A stretch of DNA of 31,781 nt from Gemmatimonadota bacterium (GTDB lineage: Bacteria; GCA-2686955), in the NCBI GenBank assembly GCA_002686955.1, contig NYZA01000011.1, positions 1 through 31,781 of the forward strand. The letters run 5' to 3'. This document shows positions 23,390 to 31,358 of the stretch, piece by piece (positions within the stretch are counted from its first letter, which is position 1; each line of letters begins with the position of its first letter). Made by a program: the position numbers and the translations under genes. The notes below the pieces were generated by a model that searched no databases, was not told the origin of the DNA, and saw only the letters and a program-made list of their open reading frames with translations.

Positions 23390-24607
23390 ATGCGCCTCCC
23401 TTTCATGCTCATTTGCACCATCGGTCTCGCCGCGGGAAGCGCACCGGCCGATCAGACGCTTCGGGTCGATCTCATCTCCTCGTACGACGGCGAGGAAACC
23501 TGGTCGCTGCTTCACATTCCCGACGCGTACACGCCGGGCGTGCCGGCGCCCCTGGTGATCAGCTGTCACGGCATGGGGGGCAGCGCGACCGATGCACTGA
23601 ACGGAGTCGCTCCCCATTCCGGTCCCCGAGGCTGGATTCTCGCCGCCCCTCATACGCACGGCGAGCGCTCCGGCGGGGAGACATCGCTTGGAGCACGCGC
23701 GGCCCAGCACGACCTGCTCGATCTGATTCAGTACTGTCTCGATCACTACGACATCGACACCGATCGGATCTATCTGACGGGGGGATCGATGGGCGGCCTT
23801 CAAACGACACTGAGCGCGGCCAAATACCCCGATCTCTTCGCCGCGGCCTGGGAATGGATGGGCCCCGCCGACCTCGAGGTCATCTGGTATGAGCTCGACG
23901 GATCCCTGCTCTTCCAACAGTTGGCCGACGACGCGGTCGTCGAATGCGGCGGCGAGCCGACCGAGATGCCCTTCGAATACCGCCGCCGATCATCGGTCGA
24001 ATACGCCATGAACCTGCGCACCGTCCCCTTCAAGATCGGACACGGACGCACCGACATCCTCGTCTACCCGCACCACGCCCGCGACCTCGACGCAGCCATC
24101 CGCTCGTGGGATCCACTGCACTACGATGGCGTGTTCTGGCACTGGGGCAGCCACTGGGTTCTGCCCAGGCAAGCCGAGCGAACCATGGCCTGGTTCGAAG
24201 ACAAGCGCCTGCTCCCATCCCCCGATTTCCTCCAACTCACGGTCGACGAGGATCTGCGCTACCACTATCTCGACATAGCTCCCCGCGAGCCCGACGCACG
24301 TTTCGCGAGGCTGCAGAGCGAGCTCCTGCCCGCGACCAACACCTGGGATCTCAAGATCCGCGGAGCTGCCCGCGCGGGGCTCTACCTGGCGGACTCGAGC
24401 CTGAATCCCGGCGCGGATCTCGCCCTCTCGGTTCTCAGACTCGACGCCATCGATCTCGAGCTGATCGGCCTGGAAGGGAATGTCGGCGCGGTGTTGCGAA
24501 ACGGAAGCCCCTTCTACGACTACGAAATCGACGGCTCGCGGCTCTTGATCCACGCACCCGGCACGGGGCGAGTGGCTGAGACCTACGCAGTAAGTCTCGT
24601 CCCCTGA
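23390..24607 (+). CDS. Exported esterase/PHB-depolymerase-like alpha/beta hydrolase
   Basis: This protein has about 405 residues. AGGAG (23377-23381) stands 8 nt before ATG 23390. The signal peptide is MRLPFMLICTIGLAAGSAPA, cleaved before DQ. The hydrolase core has an oxyanion segment VISCHGMGGSATD (about 57-68), HTHGERSGGE, the nucleophile elbow LTGGSMGG (Ser about 133), a possible acid in GHGRTDILVYPHH, and a His in WGSHWVLPRQA. The C-terminal third (from about 290) is a beta-rich domain (YHYLDIAPREPDARFARLQS ... ILIHAPGTGRVAE). It is probably a secreted peptidase or esterase of the prolyl-oligopeptidase/PHB depolymerase type. The substrate is unknown. Confidence 0.75.
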   Translation: MRLPFMLICTIGLAAGSAPADQTLRVDLISSYDGEETWSLLHIPDAYTPGVPAPLVISCHGMGGSATDALNGVAPHSGPRGWILAAPHTHGERSGGETSLGARAAQHDLLDLIQYCLDHYDIDTDRIYLTGGSMGGLQTTLSAAKYPDLFAAAWEWMGPADLEVIWYELDGSLLFQQLADDAVVECGGEPTEMPFEYRRRSSVEYAMNLRTVPFKIGHGRTDILVYPHHARDLDAAIRSWDPLHYDGVFWHWGSHWVLPRQAERTMAWFEDKRLLPSPDFLQLTVDEDLRYHYLDIAPREPDARFARLQSELLPATNTWDLKIRGAARAGLYLADSSLNPGADLALSVLRLDAIDLELIGLEGNVGAVLRNGSPFYDYEIDGSRLLIHAPGTGRVAETYAVSLVP

Positions 24608-24620
24608 TCCATCCCCCCCC

Positions 24621-24674
24621 AAAAAAAGCCCCGCCCGCCGGAGTTGGAGGCGACTCCGGCGGGCGATGCGGGGC
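24621..24674 (-). terminator. Strong intrinsic terminator of the sigma factor gene
   Basis: On the minus strand a long GC stem, with arms GCCGGAGT (24637-24644) / ACTCCGGC (24653-24660) extended through CCC/GGG and GCCCCGC (24628-24634) / GCGGGGC (24668-24674), is followed by seven T (complement of A at 24621-24627). This is a textbook rho-independent terminator, 13 bp past the sigma gene stop. In the other direction the flank is C-rich, so it acts mainly for the minus-strand gene. Confidence 0.88.
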
Positions 24675-24687
24675 AGGCGATCGGTGA

Positions 24688-25551
24688 CTAATTCTCCCAG
24701 TACTTCTCGAGTATCGCTCTCCTGGACTGCATCCGAAGACGCCCCAACGCCTTCTCTTTGATCAGTCGGATGTTCTCTTTGGTGCAGCCGAATTGGTCTC
24801 CGATGGCCTGCAGTGTGTGGCGTGATTCGCCGCCCAAGCCGAAGTAAAGCTGAACAACACGCGCCTGACGGGGGGTGAGCGTGCCCATCGCCCGCTGCAC
24901 GTCGATGCCGAGCGCCTCTTCGGTCAGGCGAGCCTCGACCATGTCTTCGAAGTCGGTCTGGAGGAAATCGATCAGGGCGCAGTCACCGTCGAGGGTGATC
25001 GGAGCGTCTAGTGAAAGGTGTGAGCGCCCCAGCACCAGATCTTGCGCCACGATCTCTGGGTCGAGATCCAGACGCCCCGCGATCTCTTCGATCTTCGGCT
25101 CTCTGTGCTCCGCACGCTCGATTTCCCGAGCAACCCGCTTCACGCGCTTGATCTCTTGGGACTTGTACTGCGGGTAGCGAACCACCCCTACCGTCTCGCA
25201 CAAGGCTTTCAGAATCGACTGGCGGATCCACCACACCGCGTAAGAGATGAAACGAACCCCTTTGGCTTCGTCGAAGCGGTGCGCCGCCTTGATCAACCCG
25301 TAATTGCCCTCGCTGATCAGATCTTCGAGGGGCAAGCCCCTATTGCGGAACTGGTTGGCGACTTTGACGACAAAACGCAGATTCGCCATGACGAGGCGAT
25401 CGAGCGCTTCCTTGTCTCCAGCGCGGGCCTCCCGCGCCAGGCTGACCTCAGATTCCCGATCGAGAAGATCTTCTCGCCCGATCTCGTTCAGGTATTGGCT
25501 CAGGATGTCGACAGGTTCATAGGGTGATGTGCTCGATTGTAAGGATGCCAT
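24688..25551 (-). CDS. Sigma-70 family RNA polymerase sigma factor (group 2, RpoS/RpoD-like)
   Basis: This 287-residue protein directs RNA polymerase to promoters. The start is ATG (complement of 25549-25551), giving MASLQSSTSPYEPVDILSQY; AAGGA is about 11 nt upstream, and a frame 56 codons longer has no family support. Region 1.2 is YLNEIGREDLLDRESEVSLA; region 2 includes RLVMANLRFVVKVANQFRNR and DLISEGNYGLIKAAHRFDEA, with the -10 reading helix KGVRFISYAVWWIRQSI; region 3 spans YPQYKSQEIKRVKRVAREIE; region 4 has LTPRQARVVQLYFGLGGE and the HTH LQAIGDQFGCTKENIRLIKE. Region 1.1 and the RpoD non-conserved region are absent, so it is probably a secondary (group 2) sigma, comparable in size to RpoS. 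It stands alone with its own terminator. Confidence 0.9.
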   Translation of the reverse strand: MASLQSSTSPYEPVDILSQYLNEIGREDLLDRESEVSLAREARAGDKEALDRLVMANLRFVVKVANQFRNRGLPLEDLISEGNYGLIKAAHRFDEAKGVRFISYAVWWIRQSILKALCETVGVVRYPQYKSQEIKRVKRVAREIERAEHREPKIEEIAGRLDLDPEIVAQDLVLGRSHLSLDAPITLDGDCALIDFLQTDFEDMVEARLTEEALGIDVQRAMGTLTPRQARVVQLYFGLGGESRHTLQAIGDQFGCTKENIRLIKEKALGRLRMQSRRAILEKYWEN

Positions 25552-25880
25552 GGCACCTGGTTCCTTTCGGTCAGATGTCGTCACGGCGGAGCTCCCCGGA
25601 GCACCGTTCGCGCAGTCGGTGTGCGAATCCGCGCGGTCGAGCGCGGGTGCACGCAGATCTATCAATGGCCGAGTTCCGGCGAACCCGGGCATGGGGATCA
25701 CTTGCAAGTCCCACGCCAATCGTGAAAAGGCCCGGCCCGATCGACCATCGATCTACTATCCATAGGCGCCGTGAACCCTTTTCGTTCCACATCCACCGGG
25801 CACTCCGCCAGTGCGTGGCCACTTTGGGCATCCGTAAAGCGTGTCCGAGCGGTCGCTAGCCAGGTTGGCACATCTCGCGT
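25552..25880. other. Intergenic region between divergent sigma factor and PIG-L genes
   Basis: About 330 bp with no supported gene. It must hold the divergent promoters. On the minus strand, TATGGATAGTAG near 25748-25760 could contain a -10 element for the sigma gene, but I see no matching -35 box. No repeat or hairpin stands out. Confidence 0.4.
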
Positions 25881-26705
25881 GTGTGTCCCCCCGATACGAC
25901 ACGGCTGCACCCCGAGGACGACGCTGCTTTGAGAAACGCCTGGCGAAACCGTTTTCTCCCCCGGCGCCTCAAGAGGCGGTTGCGCTACCGGGCGGCGATC
26001 GGTGCCCGGGCGACTTCGCCGACCTGGAGCGACCCGCCCGAAGGTCCCGTCCTCGTGCTCGCCCCCCATTCCGACGACGAGATCATCGGCGCGGGCGGCA
26101 CCGCGGCGCTCCACGCGAAGAGGGGAGACAAGATCGAGGCCGCGATCGTCTACGACGGTCGCCTGGGGGGCGAGGAGGGCGTCGATCCGGATGCGCTCGT
26201 GGAGACCCGTGAGTCGGAGTCGCGCGAGGCTGCCGCGCGGATCGGGTTTCGTGACATCCACTTCGCGCGTTCTCCGGAGTCCGCCTCCACCGTCCGGGAG
26301 CAGGATCTCCGCTGGCTCGGCGCCCTGCTCGAAGCTCTTCGTCCCCGGACGATCTATCTGCCCTCTCCGATCGACTGCCACCCGGACCACGCGATGACCA
26401 ACGAGTTGTTGGCGCGTACGTTGAAGGAGGGGGGGGGCTGGACACCCACCGAAGTTGCCGCCTACGAAGTCTGGTCGCCGCTCATCCCGAACCGCCTGAT
26501 CGACATCTCCGGCACCATCGAAATCAAACGGCGCGCCCTGGCGTCGTTTCGATCGCAGACCAGGCGCTCCAATATCGACGGAGCAGCTTTGGGCCTGGCG
26601 GCCTATCGGGGCGCTCGCCACGGCAGGTGCGCGGCCGCCGAAGCCTTCTGGGTCTCGCCCCCCGAGCGCTTCATCGAGGTTTGGAGCTCAGTGAAATGGC
26701 CCTGA
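25881..26705 (+). CDS. PIG-L family (LmbE-like) N-acetylglucosaminyl deacetylase
   Basis: This 274-residue enzyme belongs to the zinc-dependent family that removes acetyl groups from N-acetylglucosamine conjugates (as in mycothiol, bacillithiol or glycolipids). The metal site is PHSDDE (about 62-67; the usual motif is PHxDDE) and CHPDH (His about 167 and 170). The start is uncertain: GTG 25881 or the TTG at 25929 (MRNAWRNRFLPRR), which would put a basic segment first. The end overlaps the pyruvate kinase gene by 10 nt, so they are one transcription unit. The substrate is unknown; no partner glycosyltransferase lies in the window. Confidence 0.85.
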   Translation: MCPPDTTRLHPEDDAALRNAWRNRFLPRRLKRRLRYRAAIGARATSPTWSDPPEGPVLVLAPHSDDEIIGAGGTAALHAKRGDKIEAAIVYDGRLGGEEGVDPDALVETRESESREAAARIGFRDIHFARSPESASTVREQDLRWLGALLEALRPRTIYLPSPIDCHPDHAMTNELLARTLKEGGGWTPTEVAAYEVWSPLIPNRLIDISGTIEIKRRALASFRSQTRRSNIDGAALGLAAYRGARHGRCAAAEAFWVSPPERFIEVWSSVKWP

Positions 26706-28489
26706 TAGAGCACACATGGAACCGCCGAAAGACGCGAATCATCGCCACGGTCGGCCCCGGAATCCGGGCCACGCCTCGGCTGCGGGCCTTGATCGAGGCG
26801 GGAGTCGACGTCTTCAGGCTCAACATGAGCCACGGATCGTACGCCTCGCACGGCAGCGCGATTCGCCGGATACGCGGTGAAGCCGATGCAGCGGGCCGAC
26901 ATACGGCGATTCTGCTCGATCTGCCGGGGCCGAAGATCCGGCTGGGAGAGATGCAGGGTGGAAGCGTCCTACTGCGGGTGGGCGCCAAGATCGCGATCGA
27001 TTCCGACGTGGATCGCCCCGGAACCCGCCGCCGGGTGGCCGTGAACTGGCCCGGACTCTTGGCGGCGCTCGATCCTGGCGCACGCCTCTTGCTCGACGAC
27101 GGCAATATCGAGCTGATGATCGACTCGGCCACACCCAGCAAGGCGTGGGCGACGGTGGTGCGGGGGGGACCACTCTCGTCGAGGAAGGGGGTGACGCTGC
27201 CGGGCGCCACCGCGGGGCTCACCTGCCTGACCGACAAAGACCGGAAGCACCTGGAGTTCGGGATCCGGGCTGGGGTCGATTGGATCGCGATCTCCTTCGT
27301 GAACGAGGCGCGCGACGTGCGCGAGGTGCGGCGATTGGTCGATGCTCACGGGGCGAATATCCCCCTGCTCGCAAAAATCGAGACGGCGCTCGCGGTGTCG
27401 AATCTCGCCTCGATTCTCGACGCCGCCGACGGCGTGATGGTGGCTCGAGGCGACCTCGGGATCGAGACGCCGATTCAGGAGCTGCCCCTCGTCCAGAAAC
27501 GGATCATCCGCCTGGCGCGGGCCTCGGCGAAACCGGTGGTCGTCGCAACGCAGATCCTGGAATCGATGATCGAGAAGGCCCAGCCGACCCGCGCCGAGAT
27601 CACCGATATCGCCAACGCGGTGCTCGACGGCGCGGATGCGCTGATGCTCTCGGCCGAAACGGCGGTCGGCGCTCATCCCGTCGCCGCGGTGACCGCACTC
27701 GCCACTACGGCCAGGCGGGTCGAAAGCGCCACGCCTCGCTACCACCCCCCGAAATCCGGCGAGGTTGACGCCGGGAGGAGCGCCTCGATCGAAGCCTTCG
27801 GCATAGCGACCCGGGCGATCGCGCGCTCGATGGGGGCCGAGGCGATCCTCGCGATGACCGCCTCCGGCCGTACGGCAGCCAACCTAGCGCGATTCCTGCC
27901 CGAAGCGCCGGTGGTCGCAGGCGTCCCGGAAGCCGCGGTCGCCCGCCGACTCGCGGTGGTCCGAGGGGTCTTCCCGATCGTGGGACCATCGAGCGAAGAC
28001 GAGAGCTCCGCGATCGAAATGACGATCGAGTTGGCCCAGAAGGAGGGATTGATCGAAGCCGGCGATCTGCTCGTGATTACGGCGGGTCTGCCGATCGGCG
28101 AAGCGGTGAGCACCAACACGATCTCGGTTCAGATCGCGGGCGGCTTCTACCTTCGCGGGCACGGAGCGGGGGCGCGCCGCAGGGCGAGGGGCAGGATCGT
28201 GCGTCTGGTCCGACCGCAAGACGGCTCCGCCCAGGAGGACCTGACCGGCAAGATCGTTTTGGCGAAAGAGCTTACGGCTGAGCAGATACGAGATCTGCCG
28301 GGCTGCTCGGGCGCAATCGCCGAGCGAGGGGGAGCAAAGAGCCCCGCCGCCAGAGCCTGCGAGGAGACCGGAGTGCCGGCCGTGATAGGCGTGGCCTCCG
28401 CGACGGAGAAGCTGGACGAAGGTACCCTCGTCGTCCTGGACACCGAGAGAGGATTGGTGCGGGTAGCCCGTAATGACACTCCAGCGTAG
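26696..28489 (+). CDS. pyk: Pyruvate kinase with extra C-terminal PEP-mobile-like domain
   Basis: This enzyme makes pyruvate and ATP from PEP and ADP. The product is 597 residues from ATG 26696 (GGAG 9 nt upstream). Core motifs: TRIIATVGP at the N-terminus, FRLNMSHGS (about 40-48), LDLPGPKIRLG, SFVNEARDV, the catalytic Lys in LLAKIET, DGVMVARGDLGIE and ATQILESMI. The core ends near residue 480. About 115 further residues resemble the PEP-utiliser mobile (phosphohistidine) domain: LTGKIVLAKELTAEQIRDLP and then SGAIAERGGAKSPAARACEE before TGVPAVIGVA. The usual T/S-H-x-A with its phosphorylatable His is S-P-A-A here, so that domain should not be phosphorylated and is probably structural. Extra domains of this kind occur in some Bacillus-type pyruvate kinases. 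Confidence 0.93.
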   Translation: MALIEHTWNRRKTRIIATVGPGIRATPRLRALIEAGVDVFRLNMSHGSYASHGSAIRRIRGEADAAGRHTAILLDLPGPKIRLGEMQGGSVLLRVGAKIAIDSDVDRPGTRRRVAVNWPGLLAALDPGARLLLDDGNIELMIDSATPSKAWATVVRGGPLSSRKGVTLPGATAGLTCLTDKDRKHLEFGIRAGVDWIAISFVNEARDVREVRRLVDAHGANIPLLAKIETALAVSNLASILDAADGVMVARGDLGIETPIQELPLVQKRIIRLARASAKPVVVATQILESMIEKAQPTRAEITDIANAVLDGADALMLSAETAVGAHPVAAVTALATTARRVESATPRYHPPKSGEVDAGRSASIEAFGIATRAIARSMGAEAILAMTASGRTAANLARFLPEAPVVAGVPEAAVARRLAVVRGVFPIVGPSSEDESSAIEMTIELAQKEGLIEAGDLLVITAGLPIGEAVSTNTISVQIAGGFYLRGHGAGARRRARGRIVRLVRPQDGSAQEDLTGKIVLAKELTAEQIRDLPGCSGAIAERGGAKSPAARACEETGVPAVIGVASATEKLDEGTLVVLDTERGLVRVARNDTPA

Positions 28490-28554
28490 GCGTCCCATCG
28501 TAGGTAGAATGTAGGGTAGAAGCGAAGCTCAGAGCACCGATCAGGAGACCCGCC

Positions 28555-28875
28555 ATGCCCCGTTATGTGCTGATGACGCGCCTTAGCCCCGAACTGATGC
28601 AGGATCCACGCGGCCGCAAAGCGATCGGGAAGGAGTGGAAGCGCCGAGTCGACCGGCTCTGCCCCGAGGTCCGATGGATCGAACACTACGCGCTTCTCGG
28701 TCCCTACGATTTCATGGACGTCTACGAGGCAACCGATGACGAGGTGGCCCACAAGGTGTCGCTGATCTCCCGAACAGCAGGAGCCCTCAGCGCCGAAAGC
28801 TGGCCGGCGATCCGCTACGAGCGCTTCCTCGCGCTGGCCGAGACGATCGAAGAGGAGACCCACTCGGGCGGTTGA
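28555..28875 (+). CDS. GYD-domain protein
   Basis: This 106-residue cytoplasmic protein of the GYD (ferredoxin-like fold) family has the hallmark GPYDFMDVYEATDDEVAHKV and then ISRTAGALSAESWPAIRYER. AGGAG is 6 nt before the ATG. A TAGAAT -10-like element (28505-28510) lies upstream, without a clear -35 box. The family's function is unknown. It follows pyruvate kinase by 65 bp on the same strand. Confidence 0.85.
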   Translation: MPRYVLMTRLSPELMQDPRGRKAIGKEWKRRVDRLCPEVRWIEHYALLGPYDFMDVYEATDDEVAHKVSLISRTAGALSAESWPAIRYERFLALAETIEEETHSGG

Positions 28876-29286
28876 CGCCGGCAACTGAGCTCGTTCGAGG
28901 CGGGGCATCGATCGACCCATTGGAGGAAGACAGGGGGGATGACGGAGTATTGGCTCGCCGATCGCCGCAACCAGGAATGCCAGGCATGCCCCGGCGCTCC
29001 GCTTCCTACGAACCTCCGGCCTTGTATGCGGGCAAAGCCCGGTGGCTCTCCAGAACCTGTCAACAACAAGTGATGTCTGAGCAAACATCCGGAGCGAAGC
29101 TCTGACTGGTCCACTGAGTGTTCCAGTAGCCTGTTTCGTTTTCGAGGAGAACCCCACGCTACGTGCCATCGCGTCCGGCAGGAAGATGCTGGTCCGCTCA
29201 CAATGCCCATCGTCCGCTCTGTTTGTGCGATGGGAGAAAGCGCTTGACGTCGATCGCCAGGTCAGTTCTGGTGAGCGCCTGAGATT
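28876..29286. other. Gene-poor stretch before the foldback element
   Basis: About 410 bp, less GC-rich than the neighbours, with no convincing gene. One frame (29079-29304, from VPVACFVFEENP to GERLRLGFAQE) is open but has no start codon and no recognised family. It may be decayed DNA. Confidence 0.4.
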
Positions 29287-29287
29287 A

Positions 29288-29439
29288 GGGTTCGCGCAAG
29301 AATAGCTTGTCATTTTGACGCCCAGATGTGCGGCAGATCTGGTCGATCGGCAAGTTCCGAAACCGTCGGGACTTGCCGATCGACCGGAGATGTTGTGCAG
29401 ATGGGAGGCCAAATGACATGTCATTCTTGCGCGAACCCC
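29288..29439. mobile_element. 152-bp foldback MITE-like element with TA flanks
   Basis: Left end GGGTTCGCGCAAGAAT (29288-29303); right end ATTCTTGCGCGAACCC plus C (29423-29439). The inverted match continues inward with TGTCATTT (29308-29315) / AAATGACA (29411-29418). In the centre lies a 15-bp perfect stem GGTCGATCGGCAAGT (29341-29355) / 29371-29385, extended by CCGA/TCGG around a five-base loop. Both sides are flanked by TA (29286-29287 and 29440-29441), as expected for a TA target duplication of IS630/Tc1-mariner-type elements. There is no coding capacity. The right arm also holds a 14-bp palindrome AATGACATGTCATT (29412-29425), degenerate on the left. It could serve as terminator for the genes on either side. 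Confidence 0.8.
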
Positions 29440-29458
29440 TAGGCGGCGAAGGGTTCAT

Positions 29459-31309
29459 TCACCAAGCATGCGGCCGCTCATCCAGAATCGGCAGCTCGGT
29501 ATGTGTCGTCAGCAGCCAGCGGTCGAGATCGATCGGGGCGCCCCGGGTGGTGAGGCTGAGCTCGTGCAGGCCGACACCGACGGTGCGGCGGCCGAGCTCG
29601 ATCCAGCGCCAGCCGCCGGGAGAGGCTTTGCTCTTGCCGGTGGAGCGCCAGGGGAAGCCGTCGATTTTGGCGGTGATTTGGGGACGGGTCATGGCGGTGT
29701 TGGAATCGTCGCCGCGGCGACGCGCGCGGACCCAGAGGCTGTATTTCTCGTAGACGGGGGTTTCGGTGCGGTAGGTGAGTGTTGCGAATGGGTGGGTGGG
29801 GGCGAGTGTTGCTTCCTCTTGGGTGGGGGTGCCCGTGGCGGAGATGGCGGCGGCGTGGGCCTGTTTCGTGTCGATCGAGTGGCGGGAGGGGTGGACGTAC
29901 TCGTGGCCCCAGGCGGAAGTGTCGCTTTCGCTGATCCAGCCGGTGCGCCAGTTGGCGGACTCGGCCTCGCGGTAGATCAGCTTGTGGTAGTTGCCGGTGT
30001 GCCAGTTGTCGTACATCCAGCGGGCGCATTCGATGCGATCGGCGTCCCAGACACCCGGGGTGTCGTAGACGTGGACGGAGTCGTCGAACTGCATGATGAT
30101 GTCGGTGTCGCCGTCGTGGTCGAGGTCGGCTAGGGTGCCGGCGCCGGTGCCCATCCAGTGGTCGGAGGGGATCGGGAAGCCGTCTACCACGGTGCCGTCG
30201 AGATTGAAGGCCCAGTCGCCGAGCTCGTAGCAGGGGCCCATGAAGCCCTCCGGGGCGGGGTCGCCGTCGAGGTCGCCTACTATGAACTGGGAGTAGACGC
30301 GGCAATCGCGATGCCAAGGCCAACCGGGGAGCATTTGGCCATTGCGGTCGACAAGGCCGACGGCGTAGTAGGAGGAGTGGAGCCAGACCGCTTTGGCGGG
30401 ACCGTCGGTGGCGCCGATTGCAACGGGCATCGGTTCGGTGTAGCCGACTCCTTCGGGGGGCCAGCCGGGGACGGAAACGCCCTGCCAGTCGATTGCGTAC
30501 GGCGCCTGGCCACTCGTTGGCGCGAGGATCTCGGGATGCAGGTCACCCGAGATATTGACGGCGGATAGGGGATTGGCGATGAAGCGAGTCGGGACGACCG
30601 CCAGAGTGTCGGTCTCGGCGTAGAGGGTGCCGTCGTGGTGGTATGCGAGCAGCCAGCCGGGGCCGATGTACGGGAGGGATGCGCCTGCCAGCACCTCGAG
30701 GTCTCCATCGAGATCGAGGTCGGTGAAGATCGGAGAGCTCTGAAGCTGCTTTTGGTAGATCTTGGGCCATCCAGAACGCAGAATGCCGTCGGAGCTGTAC
30801 AAGTGCAGCTCCCCCTCCGCCTCCGTGGGCAGCGTGATCGCCAGGCCGATCTCGAGCCGCCCATCTCCGTCCAAGTCGCTAAAGGAGGCGCCACCGTTGG
30901 CCATCCACCGCAAAGCGATCGGCCAGCCCTCTGGGACAGAGTCGTCATGACGGTACGCAACGGCCTGAGTAGGACCAAACGTGCGGTGCGGGACAACGAC
31001 AACTTCGATCCTGCCGTCGTTGTCGAAATCGGCCCCGGGGATTGCTTCGGTGTTTCTGAGGACCATCGGCTTGGGCCAACGTTCCAAGGGAAGACCGTCG
31101 CCAGACCATGCCATGATATCGACATCTTGCTGTGCGCTCCCGTTCGAGGCGACAACATCCAGCTCGCCGTCGCCGTCGATATCCACGACGAGCGGTCCGC
31201 CGGAATTGAATTGGTATGATACAGGCCAGCCTTCGTTCTCCGGATATCCTCCGTGGGCGGACTTGACCGCAGAGCAAGACAGCAATACGACTGAGATGAG
31301 ACGCAGCAT
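29459..31309 (-). CDS. Secreted FG-GAP/VCBS beta-propeller protein
   Basis: This protein has about 616 residues. ATG (complement of 31307-31309) is preceded by GGAG with an 8-nt spacer. The signal peptide is MLRLISVVLLSCSAVKSAHG. Residues about 20-440 hold FG-GAP/VCBS repeats with DxDxDG loops (VDIDGDGELDVVASNG, ADFDNDGRIEVVVVP, SDLDGDGRLEIGLAI, TDLDLDGDLEVLAGAS, GDLDGDPAPEGFMG, ADLDHDGDTDIIMQFDD) alternating with Trp-rich GWP strands, a secreted propeller layout. The C-terminal 150 residues (YREAESANWRTGW ... YEKYSLWVRARR) look like a carbohydrate-binding beta-sandwich, followed by LDRWLLTTHTELPILDE. It is probably a surface or extracellular protein. Its stop is 20 bp from the TA-flanked foldback element. 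Confidence 0.83.
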   Translation of the reverse strand: MLRLISVVLLSCSAVKSAHGGYPENEGWPVSYQFNSGGPLVVDIDGDGELDVVASNGSAQQDVDIMAWSGDGLPLERWPKPMVLRNTEAIPGADFDNDGRIEVVVVPHRTFGPTQAVAYRHDDSVPEGWPIALRWMANGGASFSDLDGDGRLEIGLAITLPTEAEGELHLYSSDGILRSGWPKIYQKQLQSSPIFTDLDLDGDLEVLAGASLPYIGPGWLLAYHHDGTLYAETDTLAVVPTRFIANPLSAVNISGDLHPEILAPTSGQAPYAIDWQGVSVPGWPPEGVGYTEPMPVAIGATDGPAKAVWLHSSYYAVGLVDRNGQMLPGWPWHRDCRVYSQFIVGDLDGDPAPEGFMGPCYELGDWAFNLDGTVVDGFPIPSDHWMGTGAGTLADLDHDGDTDIIMQFDDSVHVYDTPGVWDADRIECARWMYDNWHTGNYHKLIYREAESANWRTGWISESDTSAWGHEYVHPSRHSIDTKQAHAAAISATGTPTQEEATLAPTHPFATLTYRTETPVYEKYSLWVRARRRGDDSNTAMTRPQITAKIDGFPWRSTGKSKASPGGWRWIELGRRTVGVGLHELSLTTRGAPIDLDRWLLTTHTELPILDERPHAW

Positions 31310-31323
31310 AGCGAAGGCTCCAG

Positions 31324-31349
31324 GGAGCGGGCGTCGAAACGCCCGCTCC
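31324..31349. other. Intercistronic perfect hairpin
   Basis: GGAGCGGGCGT (31324-31334), loop CGAA, then ACGCCCGCTCC (31339-31349): an 11-bp perfect stem. On the minus strand the loop reads TTCG. It lies between the stop of the beta-helix gene and the start of the FG-GAP gene, with the latter's GGAG just after it. No T-run follows, so an RNA stabiliser, processing site or partial terminator fits better than a strong terminator. Confidence 0.65.
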
Positions 31350-31358
31350 AAAACAGGG

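Noticed and set aside
28147-29424. A 425-codon minus-strand frame spanning the gap after the GYD gene
   Set aside because: It runs antisense through pyruvate kinase and GYD and into the foldback element, with no recognisable protein family.
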